From Streptomyces shenzhenensis (GTDB lineage Bacteria; Actinomycetota; Actinomycetes; Streptomycetales; Streptomycetaceae): 64,000 bases of DNA. Where the stretch lies: the NCBI RefSeq assembly GCF_021462265.1, contig NZ_JAJONF010000026.1, positions 1 to 64,000 of the forward strand, in the 5' to 3' direction. Below the pieces are notes generated by a model, which was not told the DNA's origin, did no database searches, and saw only the letters and a list, made by a program, of their open reading frames with translations. Every line of letters begins with the position of its first letter. The first letter of the stretch is position 1. The position numbers and the translations under genes were made by a program. Shown here piece by piece: positions 1 through 8,382 of this stretch.

Positions 1-655
1 CGGTGGCTCCGTAGCGCAGTTCGAGCCGGACCATGCCCTCCTTGACCAGGTAGGAGAGATAGCGCTGGGCCGTGGCGCGGGAGACCCCGGTGCGTTCGGC
101 GGTCTCCGCGGCCGAGAGGGCGTCGTGCGTGGTGCGCAGAGTCTGGTGCAGCAGGGCGAGGGTCGGCGCGGAGTGGCCCTTGGCGGGGACCCGGGGCACG
201 GCCGGCGGGCGGGCCGCGCTGAACAGGGCGTCCACATCCGCCTGGTCGGTCTCGGGGACCGTGCCCAGGGCGTCCATGCGGTACTGGAGCTCGCGGTAGG
301 CGGTGAGCCGTTCGGCGAGGTCGGGTGCGCCGAAGGGTTTGACCAGGTAGCCGACGGCGCCGAGTTTCATCGCGATCCGTACCGAGGTGATGTCCCGGTC
401 GGCGGTGATCATGATGGCGTCGGGGCGGTCGCCGCCCACGTCCCCGCTGAGCCGGCGCAGCACGTCGAGTCCGCTGCCGTCCGGCAGGAAGATGTCGAGC
501 AGCAGCAGGTCCGGCTGGAGGTCGCGTACCGCGTCCAGCGCCGCGACCACGGTCGCGGCCTGGCCGACCACCTCGAAGCCCTTGACGCGGGACGCGTAGT
601 CGCAGTGGACACGGCTGACCCGGAAGTCGTCGTCCACCACCAGGGTCCGGATCAC
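1..655 (-). CDS. CitB/DcuR-type response regulator (3' end outside window)
   Basis: This is the response regulator partner of the sensor kinase that precedes it. The translation opens with an acidic pocket (VVDDDF, residues 7-11), has the phospho-acceptor Asp54 in LLLDIFLPDGSG and the conserved Lys in VGYLVKPFG. A C-terminal winged/HTH region of the CitB family follows (SAAETAERTGVSRATAQRYL). The GTG start at 655 overlaps the kinase stop by 4 nt (GTGA), which fixes the start and implies translational coupling. The 3' end lies beyond base 1, so about 218 codons are visible. The family activates carboxylate-transport genes. The divergent ABC operon at 2597 is the obvious target here, by inference only. 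Confidence 0.9.
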   Translation of the reverse strand, partial: MIRTLVVDDDFRVSRVHCDYASRVKGFEVVGQAATVVAALDAVRDLQPDLLLLDIFLPDGSGLDVLRRLSGDVGGDRPDAIMITADRDITSVRIAMKLGAVGYLVKPFGAPDLAERLTAYRELQYRMDALGTVPETDQADVDALFSAARPPAVPRVPAKGHSAPTLALLHQTLRTTHDALSAAETAERTGVSRATAQRYLSYLVKEGMVRLELRYGAT

Positions 656-2349
656 CAGCGGTCACCTCCTGCGACGCCGTCCGGCGCGCCGACCGGCACC
701 GGCGGAGCCGTCGTGAACAGGGCGCCCTGCGGGGCCGGGGCAGTGTCGGGCACGGGCAACGTCATGGTGAAGACCGCGCCCGGCCCCTCACTGACCGTGA
801 TCGTGCCGCCGTGCCGCTGCACCAGCCGGTGGACGAGGGCGAGTCCGAGGCCGCGCCGGGCGGTGCCCCGGTCCGGACGGGTCGACCAGCCGTCCTCGAA
901 GATCGAGTCGGCGGTGCCGGGCGGGATGCCCGGACCGGTGTCGGCCACCTCCACCCGTACCGCGTCGACGGCCTCGATCAGCGACAGCCGCACCTCGGGA
1001 CCGCCCCGCCGGGCAGGTGCGGTCGCGGACGCGTCGATCGCGTTGTCCAGCAGGTTGCCGACAATGGTGAGCAGCCGGCGCAGATGCGGCGGATCCTCGC
1101 CGAGGGCGGAGTCGTCGCTGAGGACGATCCGCACTCCGCGTTCCGCCGCCACCGTGGTCTTGGCGACGATCAGTCCCACGAGCAGCGGGTTGCCGATCCG
1201 TTCGCGTACGGACTCGGTCAGCGCCTGCTCGGCGCCGGCGGTCTCGACGGCGAACTCGTAGGCCGCGTCATGGTCGCCGATGTCCAGCAGCCCGGCCACC
1301 GTGTGCATACGGTTGGTGAACTCGTGCTGCTGGGCGCGCAGCGCGTCGGTCAGCCCACGTACCGAGTCCAGTTCGCGCAGCAGCCCGATGAGCTCGGTGC
1401 GGTCGCGGACGGTGACCACGGCGCCCAGTTCACGGCCGTGCAGGGCCACCGGCATCCGGTTGACGACCAGGCAGTGGCCGTCGGTGAGCACGCTGATGTC
1501 GCTGCCCGTCAGGGTGCCGTCCAGGGCGCGGCGCAGCCGCCCGTCCGGCAGCACCTCCTCAAGCGTGCTGCCGAGCGCGGTGCCGAGGCCGAGCAGCTCG
1601 CGGGCCTCGTCGTTGACCACCGTGATCCTCCCGCCGGGGTCGAAGGCGACGACTCCCTCGCGGATGCCGTGCAGCATCGCCTCGCGGTCCTGCAGCAACC
1701 CGGCGATCTCCTCCAGTTCCAGTCCGAACGTCGTCCGCTTGAGCCGCCCGGCCAGCAGGAACGCGGCCGCCGAGCCGAGCGCGACGGCGATGGCGCTGTA
1801 CACGCCGAAGGTGGGCAGCTCACGCCACAGCTCGCCCAGCACATAGTGCTCGGGGATGCCCGCGGACACCTCGCCGACCAGCTTGCCGGTGGGCCCGTAC
1901 AGAGGGGCCTTGCCGTTGGCGGAACGCCCGGTCGCGCCCTGGTTCGTGCCGATGTGCGGCTTGCCGTCGAGCACCACGATCGGATCGCCCGTCGGTTCGC
2001 CGATCAGCGCCGGGTCGGGGTGGGAGTGGCGGACGCCGCGCAGGTCGAGCACGACGACGTACGACGCGCCCGCCGCCTTGCGGATCCGTTCGGCCACGGT
2101 CTGCACCACGTCGCCGCCGGCCCCGTCCTGCATCGCGTGGCGGATCTGCGGTTCGGCGGCCGTGGTCTGCGCGATGTCCAGCGCCCGCTGCTCGTAGGCG
2201 CGGTCGATCTCGCCGCGCTGCGCGAAGGCGAACAACAAGAAACCGATCAGCCCGGTCAGCGCCAGGATGACCATCTGGTTGGCCAGAATCCGCGCGGAGA
2301 GCCTCCCCTTCCCGCCACGGCCGATGATCGGCATACAGATGGGTTTCAC
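652..2349 (-). CDS. CitA/DcuS-type membrane sensor histidine kinase
   Basis: A 565-aa kinase with TM1 at about residues 24-44 and an extracytoplasmic CitA/DcuS-like sensor region at about 45-175 (RHSHPDPALIGE typifies this class). TM2 spans about 181-201, followed by a cytoplasmic PAS domain at about 215-320. The Spo0B-like histidine box QHEFTNRMH carries His342, and an HATPase domain ends in GIPPG and RRGLGLALV. Family members sense citrate or C4-dicarboxylates. The neighbouring importer is instead of nitrate/sulfonate/taurine type, so the ligand may differ. Translation could begin at Met1 or at Met6. The gene is transcribed divergently from the ABC operon and its 3' end overlaps its regulator by 4 nt. 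Confidence 0.92.
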   Translation of the reverse strand: MKPICMPIIGRGGKGRLSARILANQMVILALTGLIGFLLFAFAQRGEIDRAYEQRALDIAQTTAAEPQIRHAMQDGAGGDVVQTVAERIRKAAGASYVVVLDLRGVRHSHPDPALIGEPTGDPIVVLDGKPHIGTNQGATGRSANGKAPLYGPTGKLVGEVSAGIPEHYVLGELWRELPTFGVYSAIAVALGSAAAFLLAGRLKRTTFGLELEEIAGLLQDREAMLHGIREGVVAFDPGGRITVVNDEARELLGLGTALGSTLEEVLPDGRLRRALDGTLTGSDISVLTDGHCLVVNRMPVALHGRELGAVVTVRDRTELIGLLRELDSVRGLTDALRAQQHEFTNRMHTVAGLLDIGDHDAAYEFAVETAGAEQALTESVRERIGNPLLVGLIVAKTTVAAERGVRIVLSDDSALGEDPPHLRRLLTIVGNLLDNAIDASATAPARRGGPEVRLSLIEAVDAVRVEVADTGPGIPPGTADSIFEDGWSTRPDRGTARRGLGLALVHRLVQRHGGTITVSEGPGAVFTMTLPVPDTAPAPQGALFTTAPPVPVGAPDGVAGGDRW

Positions 2350-2596
2350 AGGTCTCTCTGCCCGCCGTACGACTGCCGGGCGCGGCCCGTTCGCCGTACC
2401 CGTGGTGGCGTGATTGTGCCCCCGCCCTCGGCCTTCTGCCCAGCCCCGGATCGCTGAGCAGAACGAGCAGAACCCCGGCTAACACAGCTAACGCGGGATA
2501 CGGCTGAAACAGCGACGTAACACCCGGCGGCCTCTAGCGTCTGCCTTCCTCGACCCCCGAGGTTCGACCCCGAGGTTAGGAAGGAGACGGCCTCAG
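2350..2596. promoter_or_regulatory. Divergent promoter region with tandem CGACCCC(C)GAGGTT repeat
   Basis: A 247-bp gap between the divergent sensor kinase and ABC operon must hold both promoters. Just before the ATPase ribosome site (GGAAGGAG, 2579-2586) lie two adjacent copies of CGACCCCCGAGGTT / CGACCCCGAGGTT (2551-2564 and 2565-2577). CCTCG and CGAGG within them can also pair as a small hairpin. The repeat could be a regulator site or a leader structure. Its function is not shown by the sequence. Confidence 0.45.
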
Positions 2597-3457
2597 ATGG
2601 CTTCGCGAAACGACGCCGCGGTGGGCCCGGTCGCCGAGAAAGCCGGCCAGGACAGCGCACGAGTCGAGATTTCCGGGCTCACCAAACGATTTCTGACTCC
2701 CGCGGGTGAGGTGTTCACGGCGCTCCAGGACGTTTCGTTCACCGTGGAGCCCGGCCAGTTCTGCGCGGTGGTGGGCCCGACCGGCTGTGGCAAGTCGACG
2801 ACACTGAGCATGGTCTCCGGGCTGGACCGCCCCAGCGAGGGTTCGGTCAGGGTCGGCGGGCGTGTGGTGGACCGCGTCACCGACGGCGTCAGCTTCATGT
2901 TCCAGGCCGACGCGCTGCTGCCCTGGAAGACCGTCCTCGGCAACGTGCTGATGGGGCCGGTCTTCCGCGGGGTGCCCAAGCAGCAGGCGCAGGTCTCCGC
3001 ACGCGACTGGCTGCGCCGGGTGGGCCTCGCGGGGTTCGAGGACCGCTATCCGCACCAGCTCTCCGGCGGCATGCGCAAGCGCGTGGCGATGGCCGCCGCG
3101 CTGATCAACGAACCCCGGATCCTCATCATGGACGAGCCGTTCGGCGCCCTGGACGTGCAGACCAAGGCGATCATGTCGACCGAGCTGCTCGGCCTGTGGG
3201 AGCAGATCCGGCCGTCGGTCATCTTCATCACCCACGACCTCGACGAGGCCGTGGCACTCGCCGACCGGGTCGTCGTCATGACGTCCAGCCCCGGGTCGGT
3301 CAAGGCGGTCTTCGACATCGACCTGCCCCGCCCACGCGGCTCGGTCCAGGAGATCCGTTTCCAGCCACGCTTCATCGAACTTCAGCACCAGATCTGGGAC
3401 TCGCTGCGCGAGGAGGTGGAGCGCGCCTACGCACGCACCGCAGGAGGTACGGCATGA
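2597..3457 (+). CDS. ABC transporter ATP-binding protein (SsuB/TauB/NrtD class)
   Basis: A 286-aa cytoplasmic ATPase energising an importer. Walker A is GPTGCGKST (about residues 59-67), the signature is LSGGMRKR, Walker B is ILIMDEPFGALD, and the switch histidine sits in FITHDLDEA. The sequence pattern is that of nitrate/sulfonate/taurine-type ATPases. The ATG is preceded by GGAAGGAG at good spacing. The gene overlaps the downstream permease by 4 nt (ATGA), so ATPase and permease are co-translated. It is the first gene of a three-gene operon (ATPase, permease, binding protein), divergent from the CitA-type two-component genes. Confidence 0.93.
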   Translation: MASRNDAAVGPVAEKAGQDSARVEISGLTKRFLTPAGEVFTALQDVSFTVEPGQFCAVVGPTGCGKSTTLSMVSGLDRPSEGSVRVGGRVVDRVTDGVSFMFQADALLPWKTVLGNVLMGPVFRGVPKQQAQVSARDWLRRVGLAGFEDRYPHQLSGGMRKRVAMAAALINEPRILIMDEPFGALDVQTKAIMSTELLGLWEQIRPSVIFITHDLDEAVALADRVVVMTSSPGSVKAVFDIDLPRPRGSVQEIRFQPRFIELQHQIWDSLREEVERAYARTAGGTA

Positions 3458-4335
3458 GCACGACGTCCGCTGTTTCCCCCGCCCCCGTCGAGGGCAGCGC
3501 ACAGCTCTCGGCCAGGACGGCCGCCAGGCGCGCTCGCCGGCGCCGCGTCGCCCTGGTGTGGGCCGGCCGCATCGGCCTCGCCGTCCTCGTCATCGGAGGC
3601 TGGCAGGCGTTCACCACCTGGGGGATCGTCGACCCGTTCTTCTTCGGGCAGCCGTCGGGCATCGCCAAGCGGCTGGCCGACCTGTTCCGGCACGGCACCG
3701 AGTTCGGGTCCTTCTACGCGAACATCTGGACCACGATCCAGGAAGCGCTCGTCGGTTTCGCCGTCGGGGCCGTCGCCGGCGTGGTCTTCGGTGTCGCGCT
3801 GGGTCAGAGCCGGTTCCTCGCCGATGTCCTCGGCCCCTACATCAAGATGGTCAACGCGATCCCGAGGATCGTCCTCGGCTCGATCTTCATCGTCGCATTC
3901 GGCATCGGCGTGCTGCCGAAGATCCTGCTCGCCGCGGTGCTGGTGTTCTTCATCGTCTTCTTCAACGCCTTCCAGGGCGTACGCGAGGTCGACCGCAACA
4001 TCCTCGCCAACGCCAGGGTGCTCGGCGCCTCCCAGCTGCAGATCATCCGGCACGTCACCGTGCCCTCCGCGCTCACCTGGATCATCGCCAGCCTGCACAG
4101 CGCCTTCGGCTTCGCCATCGTCGGCGCGCTGGTCGGCGAGGTGCTCGGCGCCCAGAGCGGCCTGGGCCTGGTCATCAAGACCGCGCAGAACAACTTCGAT
4201 CCCAACGGCGTGTTCGCGACGATGCTCGTCATCTCGGTCATCGTGCTCGGCGCCGAGTGGCTGATCGGCAAGCTCGAACACCGGCTGCTGGCCTGGCGTC
4301 CGCCGGCGCCGTCCGAGGCGTCGAGCGCCCTCTGA
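3454..4335 (+). CDS. ABC transporter permease (SsuC/TauC class)
   Basis: A 293-aa membrane permease with about six hydrophobic helices. It carries the EAA-type cytoplasmic loop (DRNILANARVLGASQLQIIR) that docks the ATPase. The N-terminus (about 30 residues) is basic and cytoplasmic. The start is fixed by the ATGA overlap with the ATPase gene. Family knowledge places it in the BPD_transp_1 group used for taurine, alkanesulfonate, nitrate, cyanate or thiamine-precursor uptake. The substrate cannot be read from the permease. Confidence 0.92.
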   Translation: MSTTSAVSPAPVEGSAQLSARTAARRARRRRVALVWAGRIGLAVLVIGGWQAFTTWGIVDPFFFGQPSGIAKRLADLFRHGTEFGSFYANIWTTIQEALVGFAVGAVAGVVFGVALGQSRFLADVLGPYIKMVNAIPRIVLGSIFIVAFGIGVLPKILLAAVLVFFIVFFNAFQGVREVDRNILANARVLGASQLQIIRHVTVPSALTWIIASLHSAFGFAIVGALVGEVLGAQSGLGLVIKTAQNNFDPNGVFATMLVISVIVLGAEWLIGKLEHRLLAWRPPAPSEASSAL

Positions 4336-4397
4336 CCCGGCCCTTCGCCCTCGTCCGCTCTTCCCTGTTCCATCTCACAAAAGGAATGTGACCCTCC

Positions 4398-5492
4398 ATG
4401 TCCAGACGACCCGCCACCGTTGCCGCGTCTCTCCTCGCCGTTCTCACCCTCGGCGCGGCCAGCGCCTGTTCCAGCAACTCCGGCAGCACCACCGCGAGCA
4501 GCGGCTCCGGCGGCACACCGACCGTCAAGCTCATGGTCGGCGGCATCGACAAGCAGATCTACCTGCCCTACCAGCTCGCCCAGAACCTCGGCTTCTACAA
4601 GAAGTACGGCGTGGACGTCCAGCTCAGCACCGAGCAGGACGGCGGTGTCGGCGCCGAGGAGGCCATGGCCTCCGGCCAGGTGGACATGGCGGGCGCCTGG
4701 TACAACCACACGATCGAGTTCCAGGCGAAGGGCAAGGCGGTCGAGGACATCGTCCAGCTGTCCGGCGCGCCGGGCGAGCGGGAGATGTGCACGAAGAAGT
4801 CGGGCGTCACGTCGGGCGCCGACTTCAGGGGCAAGACCCTCGGCGTCACCGACCTGGGCTCGGGCACCGACACGCTCACCCAGTTCCTGGCCGCCAAGAA
4901 GGGCGTCAGGACAAGCCAGTTCCACCGGATCGGGGTCGGTGCGGGCTCCACCGCCATCGCCGCCCTGCAGAACGGCAAGGTCGACTGTGTGATGACCACG
5001 CAGCCGACGGTCGCCGCGATCGAGAAGAAGGGCGTCGGCGCCTCCGCGATCGACCTGGCCACCACGCAGGGAGCCACGGCCGCGATGGGCGGCGCCTTCC
5101 CCGCGGCCAGTGTGCTCGCCCGCACCGACTGGGTGAACTCGCACAAGGACACGGTGCAGAAGGTCGTCGACGCGCTCGTCGCCACCATGCACTGGATCAA
5201 CACGCACAGCGCGGCCGACATCGCGAACAAGCTGCCGGCGTCGTTCGTGTCGAACCAGTTGGTGACCAAGGCCGACTATGTCACCGCCCTGACCGGGGAC
5301 AAGGGCCAGTTCCTCCCCGACGGCATCATGCCCGCCGGCGGCCCGAAGACCTCGCTGGCGACGGAGCAGCTGGTCGGCAACGTCAAGGGATCGGTGGACC
5401 TCGGCAAGACGTTCACCAACGAGTTCGCCCTGCGGGCCAACAAGACCGAGGGCTTCAGGACCACCACGACCCCGGCAGGACCGACAGGCTGA
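4398..5492 (+). CDS. ABC transporter substrate-binding lipoprotein (NMT1/TauA-like)
   Basis: A 364-aa secreted lipoprotein. A short basic N-terminus and hydrophobic stretch are followed by the lipobox GAASAC, so the mature protein should be lipid-anchored at Cys24. The body matches the NMT1/THI5/SsuA-like periplasmic binding fold (QIYLPYQLAQNLGFYKKYGV near the N-terminus, GKTLGVTDLGSGTD in the middle). An AAAAGGA ribosome site lies upstream. It closes the ABC operon and is followed by a strong hairpin terminator. The ligand is unknown: sulfonate, nitrogen compound and pyrimidine-like ligands are all seen in this family. Confidence 0.9.
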   Translation: MSRRPATVAASLLAVLTLGAASACSSNSGSTTASSGSGGTPTVKLMVGGIDKQIYLPYQLAQNLGFYKKYGVDVQLSTEQDGGVGAEEAMASGQVDMAGAWYNHTIEFQAKGKAVEDIVQLSGAPGEREMCTKKSGVTSGADFRGKTLGVTDLGSGTDTLTQFLAAKKGVRTSQFHRIGVGAGSTAIAALQNGKVDCVMTTQPTVAAIEKKGVGASAIDLATTQGATAAMGGAFPAASVLARTDWVNSHKDTVQKVVDALVATMHWINTHSAADIANKLPASFVSNQLVTKADYVTALTGDKGQFLPDGIMPAGGPKTSLATEQLVGNVKGSVDLGKTFTNEFALRANKTEGFRTTTTPAGPTG

Positions 5493-5506
5493 TTCCCGCC
5501 GGACAC

Positions 5507-5541
5507 GGGGCCGCCCGGGTGGATGTCACCCGGGCGGCCCC
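5507..5541 (+). terminator. Strong hairpin terminator after the ABC operon
   Basis: A perfect 14-bp stem (GGGGCCGCCCGGGT, 5507-5520, with 5528-5541) and a 7-nt loop start 14 bp after the binding-protein stop. There is no U tract, as is usual in Streptomyces. Confidence 0.8.
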
Positions 5542-5661
5542 GCACCGCCGGACGGAGTGACGGTCACCCTGGAACTCGTGGCTCGTCGTCGCGTCACGGC
5601 GGGGCAACCAGTCGGGCCCCGAGCGACACGCACCCGACGGTCCTTGTGTGGTCGTACGACA

Positions 5662-5693
5662 GGGAGCTCGCCCTGTGGTCGGGGCGAGCTCCC
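5662..5693. terminator. Second hairpin in the 5.5-5.8 kb gap
   Basis: GGGAGCTCGCCC (5662-5673) pairs perfectly with 5682-5693 across an 8-nt loop. It lies between convergent units and may act as a back-up terminator. The rest of 5542-5758 shows no supportable gene. Confidence 0.5.
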
Positions 5694-5758
5694 CGCCGGA
5701 CGGCTGACCGCGACGAGGCGTTCCACCGCGTCGGCGATCCCGTGCTCCGCGAGAGCGT

Positions 5759-5793
5759 GATCGGCGGCGGCCTCAGGAGAGGCGCCGCCGATC
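5759..5793 (-). terminator. Hairpin terminator after the COG4705-type gene
   Basis: GATCGGCGGCG (5759-5769) pairs with CGCCGCCGATC (5783-5793), and an inner CCTC/GAGG can extend the stem. It sits immediately downstream of the stop of the minus-strand membrane-protein gene ending at 5801. Confidence 0.7.
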
Positions 5794-5800
5794 AGGTCCG

Positions 5801-7075
5801 TCAGCGCATGTCCGTGAGGAGGGTGCGGAGTTCGGCCTCCTGCCGCGCCGGCGCCATCGGCGGGTTCGGGTGGTCGATCCCGAAGGTCTTCAGGACCTGG
5901 TCCATCTGGGCGTCGAGGAACGTCCAGCCGGTGTTGTCCAACGGCTGCAGCGAGGCCTGGTCGGCATCCCAGAGGTCCCGCAGCGACTGGGCAGCGGCGT
6001 GGGCCCCGGTCGCGTTCCCCGACTGCGCGTCTTTGAGCGAGGTCGACGCGAGTGCCTTGAGTGCGTCGACCTTCGCGGGCGGGAACTTCTTCACGGCCTG
6101 GCCGGGGGCGAGTCGAACGGTGGAGGTGGCGTCGGTCTCCGGTGCCGGGCCGACGTGCGGCCGGCTGTGCGCCCAGACCAGCAGGCCCACGGTGGCGAGG
6201 GCGAGGAGGCCGAAGCCCGCCAGCGCGACGCGCTCCCGCCGCGGGTCGGCGGTGATCTGCGGGGGGTGCGTGGCGTCGTATGTCTCGGTCACGTCGGAGC
6301 GCGTCACGGTCAGATAGACGACGGTCGCCAGGATCAGGCCGAGGAAGATCAGGCTGGTGGTGAAGGTGCCCAGTGCGAGGCCGGTCGGCTCGCCCGGCTG
6401 AGCGGCCTTCGGGGAGGCGAGCCAGTCGCCGATGTTGGCGCCCAGCGGGCGGGTCAGGATGTAGGCGAGCCAGAAGGACAGCACCGGGTTAGCGCCGAAC
6501 CTCCACAGCAGCGTGATCGCCGCGATGAGGCCGAGCGGCAGCAGGACCGAGACTCCCGGGCTCCAGCCGGTGAGCTCCAGGGTCCAGTCGCCGGTCGCGG
6601 TGCCGAGCGCGAAGGTGACGAGAACGGCGAGCCAGTAGAACGACTCACGCGGCAGCGTCGTGACCGCGTGGATGGAGAGGGTGCGCTCGCGCAGCCACCA
6701 CACGCCGAAGACCACGGCGAGCAGGACCGAGAACACGGTGGTGCTGATCCACAGCTCCACGTTGAGCTGGTCGGTCAGGATGTCGGTGTACAGCGTGCCC
6801 GTGACGCTGACAACGACCACGGTCAGCCAGTACGGGAACGGGACGTACCGCTTCAGCCGCAGCTGGATCCCCAGAACCACCACGAACACCACGGTGAAGA
6901 TCAATGCGGTGTTCACCAGGCCGACGCCCAGCTTCATGTTGATCCAGTCGGCGAAACTCTCACCGACGGTCGTGCACAGGATCTTGATCACCCAGAACCA
7001 GACGGTGACCTCGGGAACCTTGCTCAGCATCAGCCGCCCGCTGCGGCGCGTGCGGGCTTCGCTCGTCGTTGTCAT
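5801..7075 (-). CDS. COG4705-type polytopic membrane protein with C-terminal extension
   Basis: A 424-aa integral membrane protein of unknown function. About eight hydrophobic segments occupy residues 15-270, with family-typical blocks KVPEVTVWFWVIKIL, ERTLSIHAVTTLPRESFYW and AYILTRPLGANIGDWL. After a further TM (about 290-310) there is a soluble tail, rich in Ala and Lys, that the paralogue at 9587 lacks. The start (MTTTSEART) is chosen at 7075 because upstream codons are low-complexity and run into the kinase gene. No good ribosome site is visible, so a leaderless transcript is possible. It lies 50 bp downstream of the kinase gene, with the 20-bp tandem operator in the gap. It is probably a target of that two-component system. 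Confidence 0.85.
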   Translation of the reverse strand: MTTTSEARTRRSGRLMLSKVPEVTVWFWVIKILCTTVGESFADWINMKLGVGLVNTALIFTVVFVVVLGIQLRLKRYVPFPYWLTVVVVSVTGTLYTDILTDQLNVELWISTTVFSVLLAVVFGVWWLRERTLSIHAVTTLPRESFYWLAVLVTFALGTATGDWTLELTGWSPGVSVLLPLGLIAAITLLWRFGANPVLSFWLAYILTRPLGANIGDWLASPKAAQPGEPTGLALGTFTTSLIFLGLILATVVYLTVTRSDVTETYDATHPPQITADPRRERVALAGFGLLALATVGLLVWAHSRPHVGPAPETDATSTVRLAPGQAVKKFPPAKVDALKALASTSLKDAQSGNATGAHAAAQSLRDLWDADQASLQPLDNTGWTFLDAQMDQVLKTFGIDHPNPPMAPARQEAELRTLLTDMR

Positions 7076-7093
7076 GCGGCGAGGCTGGCTCGG

Positions 7094-7113
7094 CCAACCT
7101 GCACACAACCTGA
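7094..7113 (-). promoter_or_regulatory. Tandem CAGGTTG operator, 11-bp phase (upstream of 5801-7075 gene)
   Basis: Reading the minus strand, TCAGGTTGTGTGCAGGTTGG contains two direct CAGGTTG copies spaced 11 bp, one helical turn, as OmpR/PhoB-type regulators bind. The same element with the same spacing lies upstream of the paralogue (9475-9494). This strongly suggests a shared binding site for the regulator encoded between the two genes. Confidence 0.72.
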
Positions 7114-7125
7114 CTACGCGATCGC

Positions 7126-8382
7126 CTACGGCGTGGGGAAGGTCACCTCCACCCGGCCGTGACCGTCCGCGATCGCACGGACCGCCACTCCCGCGGAGGC
7201 GGCCAGACGCTTCACCACGGCCAGCCCCAGTCCGTGGCCGTTGCCGCTGGTCACGCCCGCTTCGAAGACCCGGTCGACCTCCGCCGGATCGAATCCGGGG
7301 CCATCGTCGAGGACGCTGATCACGACCCCCTCGGGCTGACGGCACGCCGTGACCCAGACGCGCGAACTCGCATGCCGCAGGCCGTTCTCCAGCAGGGGTG
7401 ACAGCACAGCCACGACGAGTTCGGTCGCCACGGCTACGTCGACGTCGGCCGGGACGGCGAGTTCGACGGAGCGGCCGGCGATCGCCTGTCGCGCCGCCGC
7501 CCTGAGATCGCAGCGGGTACCGCCGGGGATCCGTGTCCGGGCGGCACCGAGAATCGTGGTGATCGCCGTGTTCAGGCGGTCGACCTCGGTCAGAACGGAC
7601 TCCGGTGCCACATGCTGACCGGAGAGCTGCGCCAACTGCGCCTCGCCCTGCAGGGCCGTCAAGGGCGTCCGCAGTTCGTGGGCGATCTCATCGGTGAGCC
7701 GGCGCTCGTCCGCGAGCGCGTTGTCCACGCGGTCAAGCAGGCGATCGAGAGTTCGCCCGAGTTCCCCGAATTCATCACGGGGAACGCCGAGGTCGAACCG
7801 GCGCCCGGGTTCGTGTTCGCCCCAGTCGTCGGCGAGAGCGGCCATGTCGTGGACCACCCGCAACGCACGGCCCACCACGAGATGTGCGACGACGCCTGCG
7901 AGCAGGATCGAGATGCCGCCCAACATGAGCGACATCGTCAGGCTGCGTTGCTCCGACGTCTCGTACGGCGTCAGATCCACCCTCACGACCGCCATGACGT
8001 GGTGGCCCGCGAGCCGGATCGGCCGGGCATACAGCAGGTGACTGCCGACCGTGGTGGTCTGGGACTTCCCGGAGCCGACAAGCCCATCGACGCGGTCGAG
8101 GACGTCCCCCGGCACGATCCCGTCGATGAGGCGCCCATCGGCATACACCCACGAGACCGTGTCCAGCGCTTCGTTGCCGCTCTCGATCAGCACGACGTGG
8201 CCACCGCGTACGGCCACGTTCGCCGCCACCGCCTCCGCACGGCTGTGCGCCAGGGCGTTCGCGTCGGCGTCGGTCACCTGGCTCAGCAACACGTGCGAGA
8301 CCACCACCAGCACGGCGACCACCGCGGTCGCGATCAGAACCGCGAGCGCGACGACCCTTCCACGGAAGCCCGTCACTCCCAT
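7126..8382 (-). CDS. Sensor histidine kinase (two TM, HAMP, HisKA)
   Basis: A 418-aa classical kinase. TM1 spans about residues 10-34, an extracytoplasmic loop about 35-150, and TM2 about 152-171. A HAMP linker precedes the phospho-acceptor His235 in DEIAHELRTPLTAL, and the HATPase G boxes are DDGPGFDP and GHGLGLAVV. The ATG at 8382 overlaps the end of the regulator gene by 10 nt. A GTG at 8376 would give the usual 4-nt overlap and is an equally good start. The gene is transcribed after the regulator, and the COG4705-type gene follows 50 bp downstream. The signal sensed is unknown. Confidence 0.92.
   Translation of the reverse strand: MGVTGFRGRVVALAVLIATAVVAVLVVVSHVLLSQVTDADANALAHSRAEAVAANVAVRGGHVVLIESGNEALDTVSWVYADGRLIDGIVPGDVLDRVDGLVGSGKSQTTTVGSHLLYARPIRLAGHHVMAVVRVDLTPYETSEQRSLTMSLMLGGISILLAGVVAHLVVGRALRVVHDMAALADDWGEHEPGRRFDLGVPRDEFGELGRTLDRLLDRVDNALADERRLTDEIAHELRTPLTALQGEAQLAQLSGQHVAPESVLTEVDRLNTAITTILGAARTRIPGGTRCDLRAAARQAIAGRSVELAVPADVDVAVATELVVAVLSPLLENGLRHASSRVWVTACRQPEGVVISVLDDGPGFDPAEVDRVFEAGVTSGNGHGLGLAVVKRLAASAGVAVRAIADGHGRVEVTFPTP

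Noticed and set aside
811..2457. Long plus-strand frame antisense to the sensor kinase, and similar long antisense frames throughout
   Set aside because: High-GC DNA yields long shadow frames. The translations are low-complexity Arg/Gly/Ala/Pro without domains, while the opposite strand encodes clear conserved proteins.
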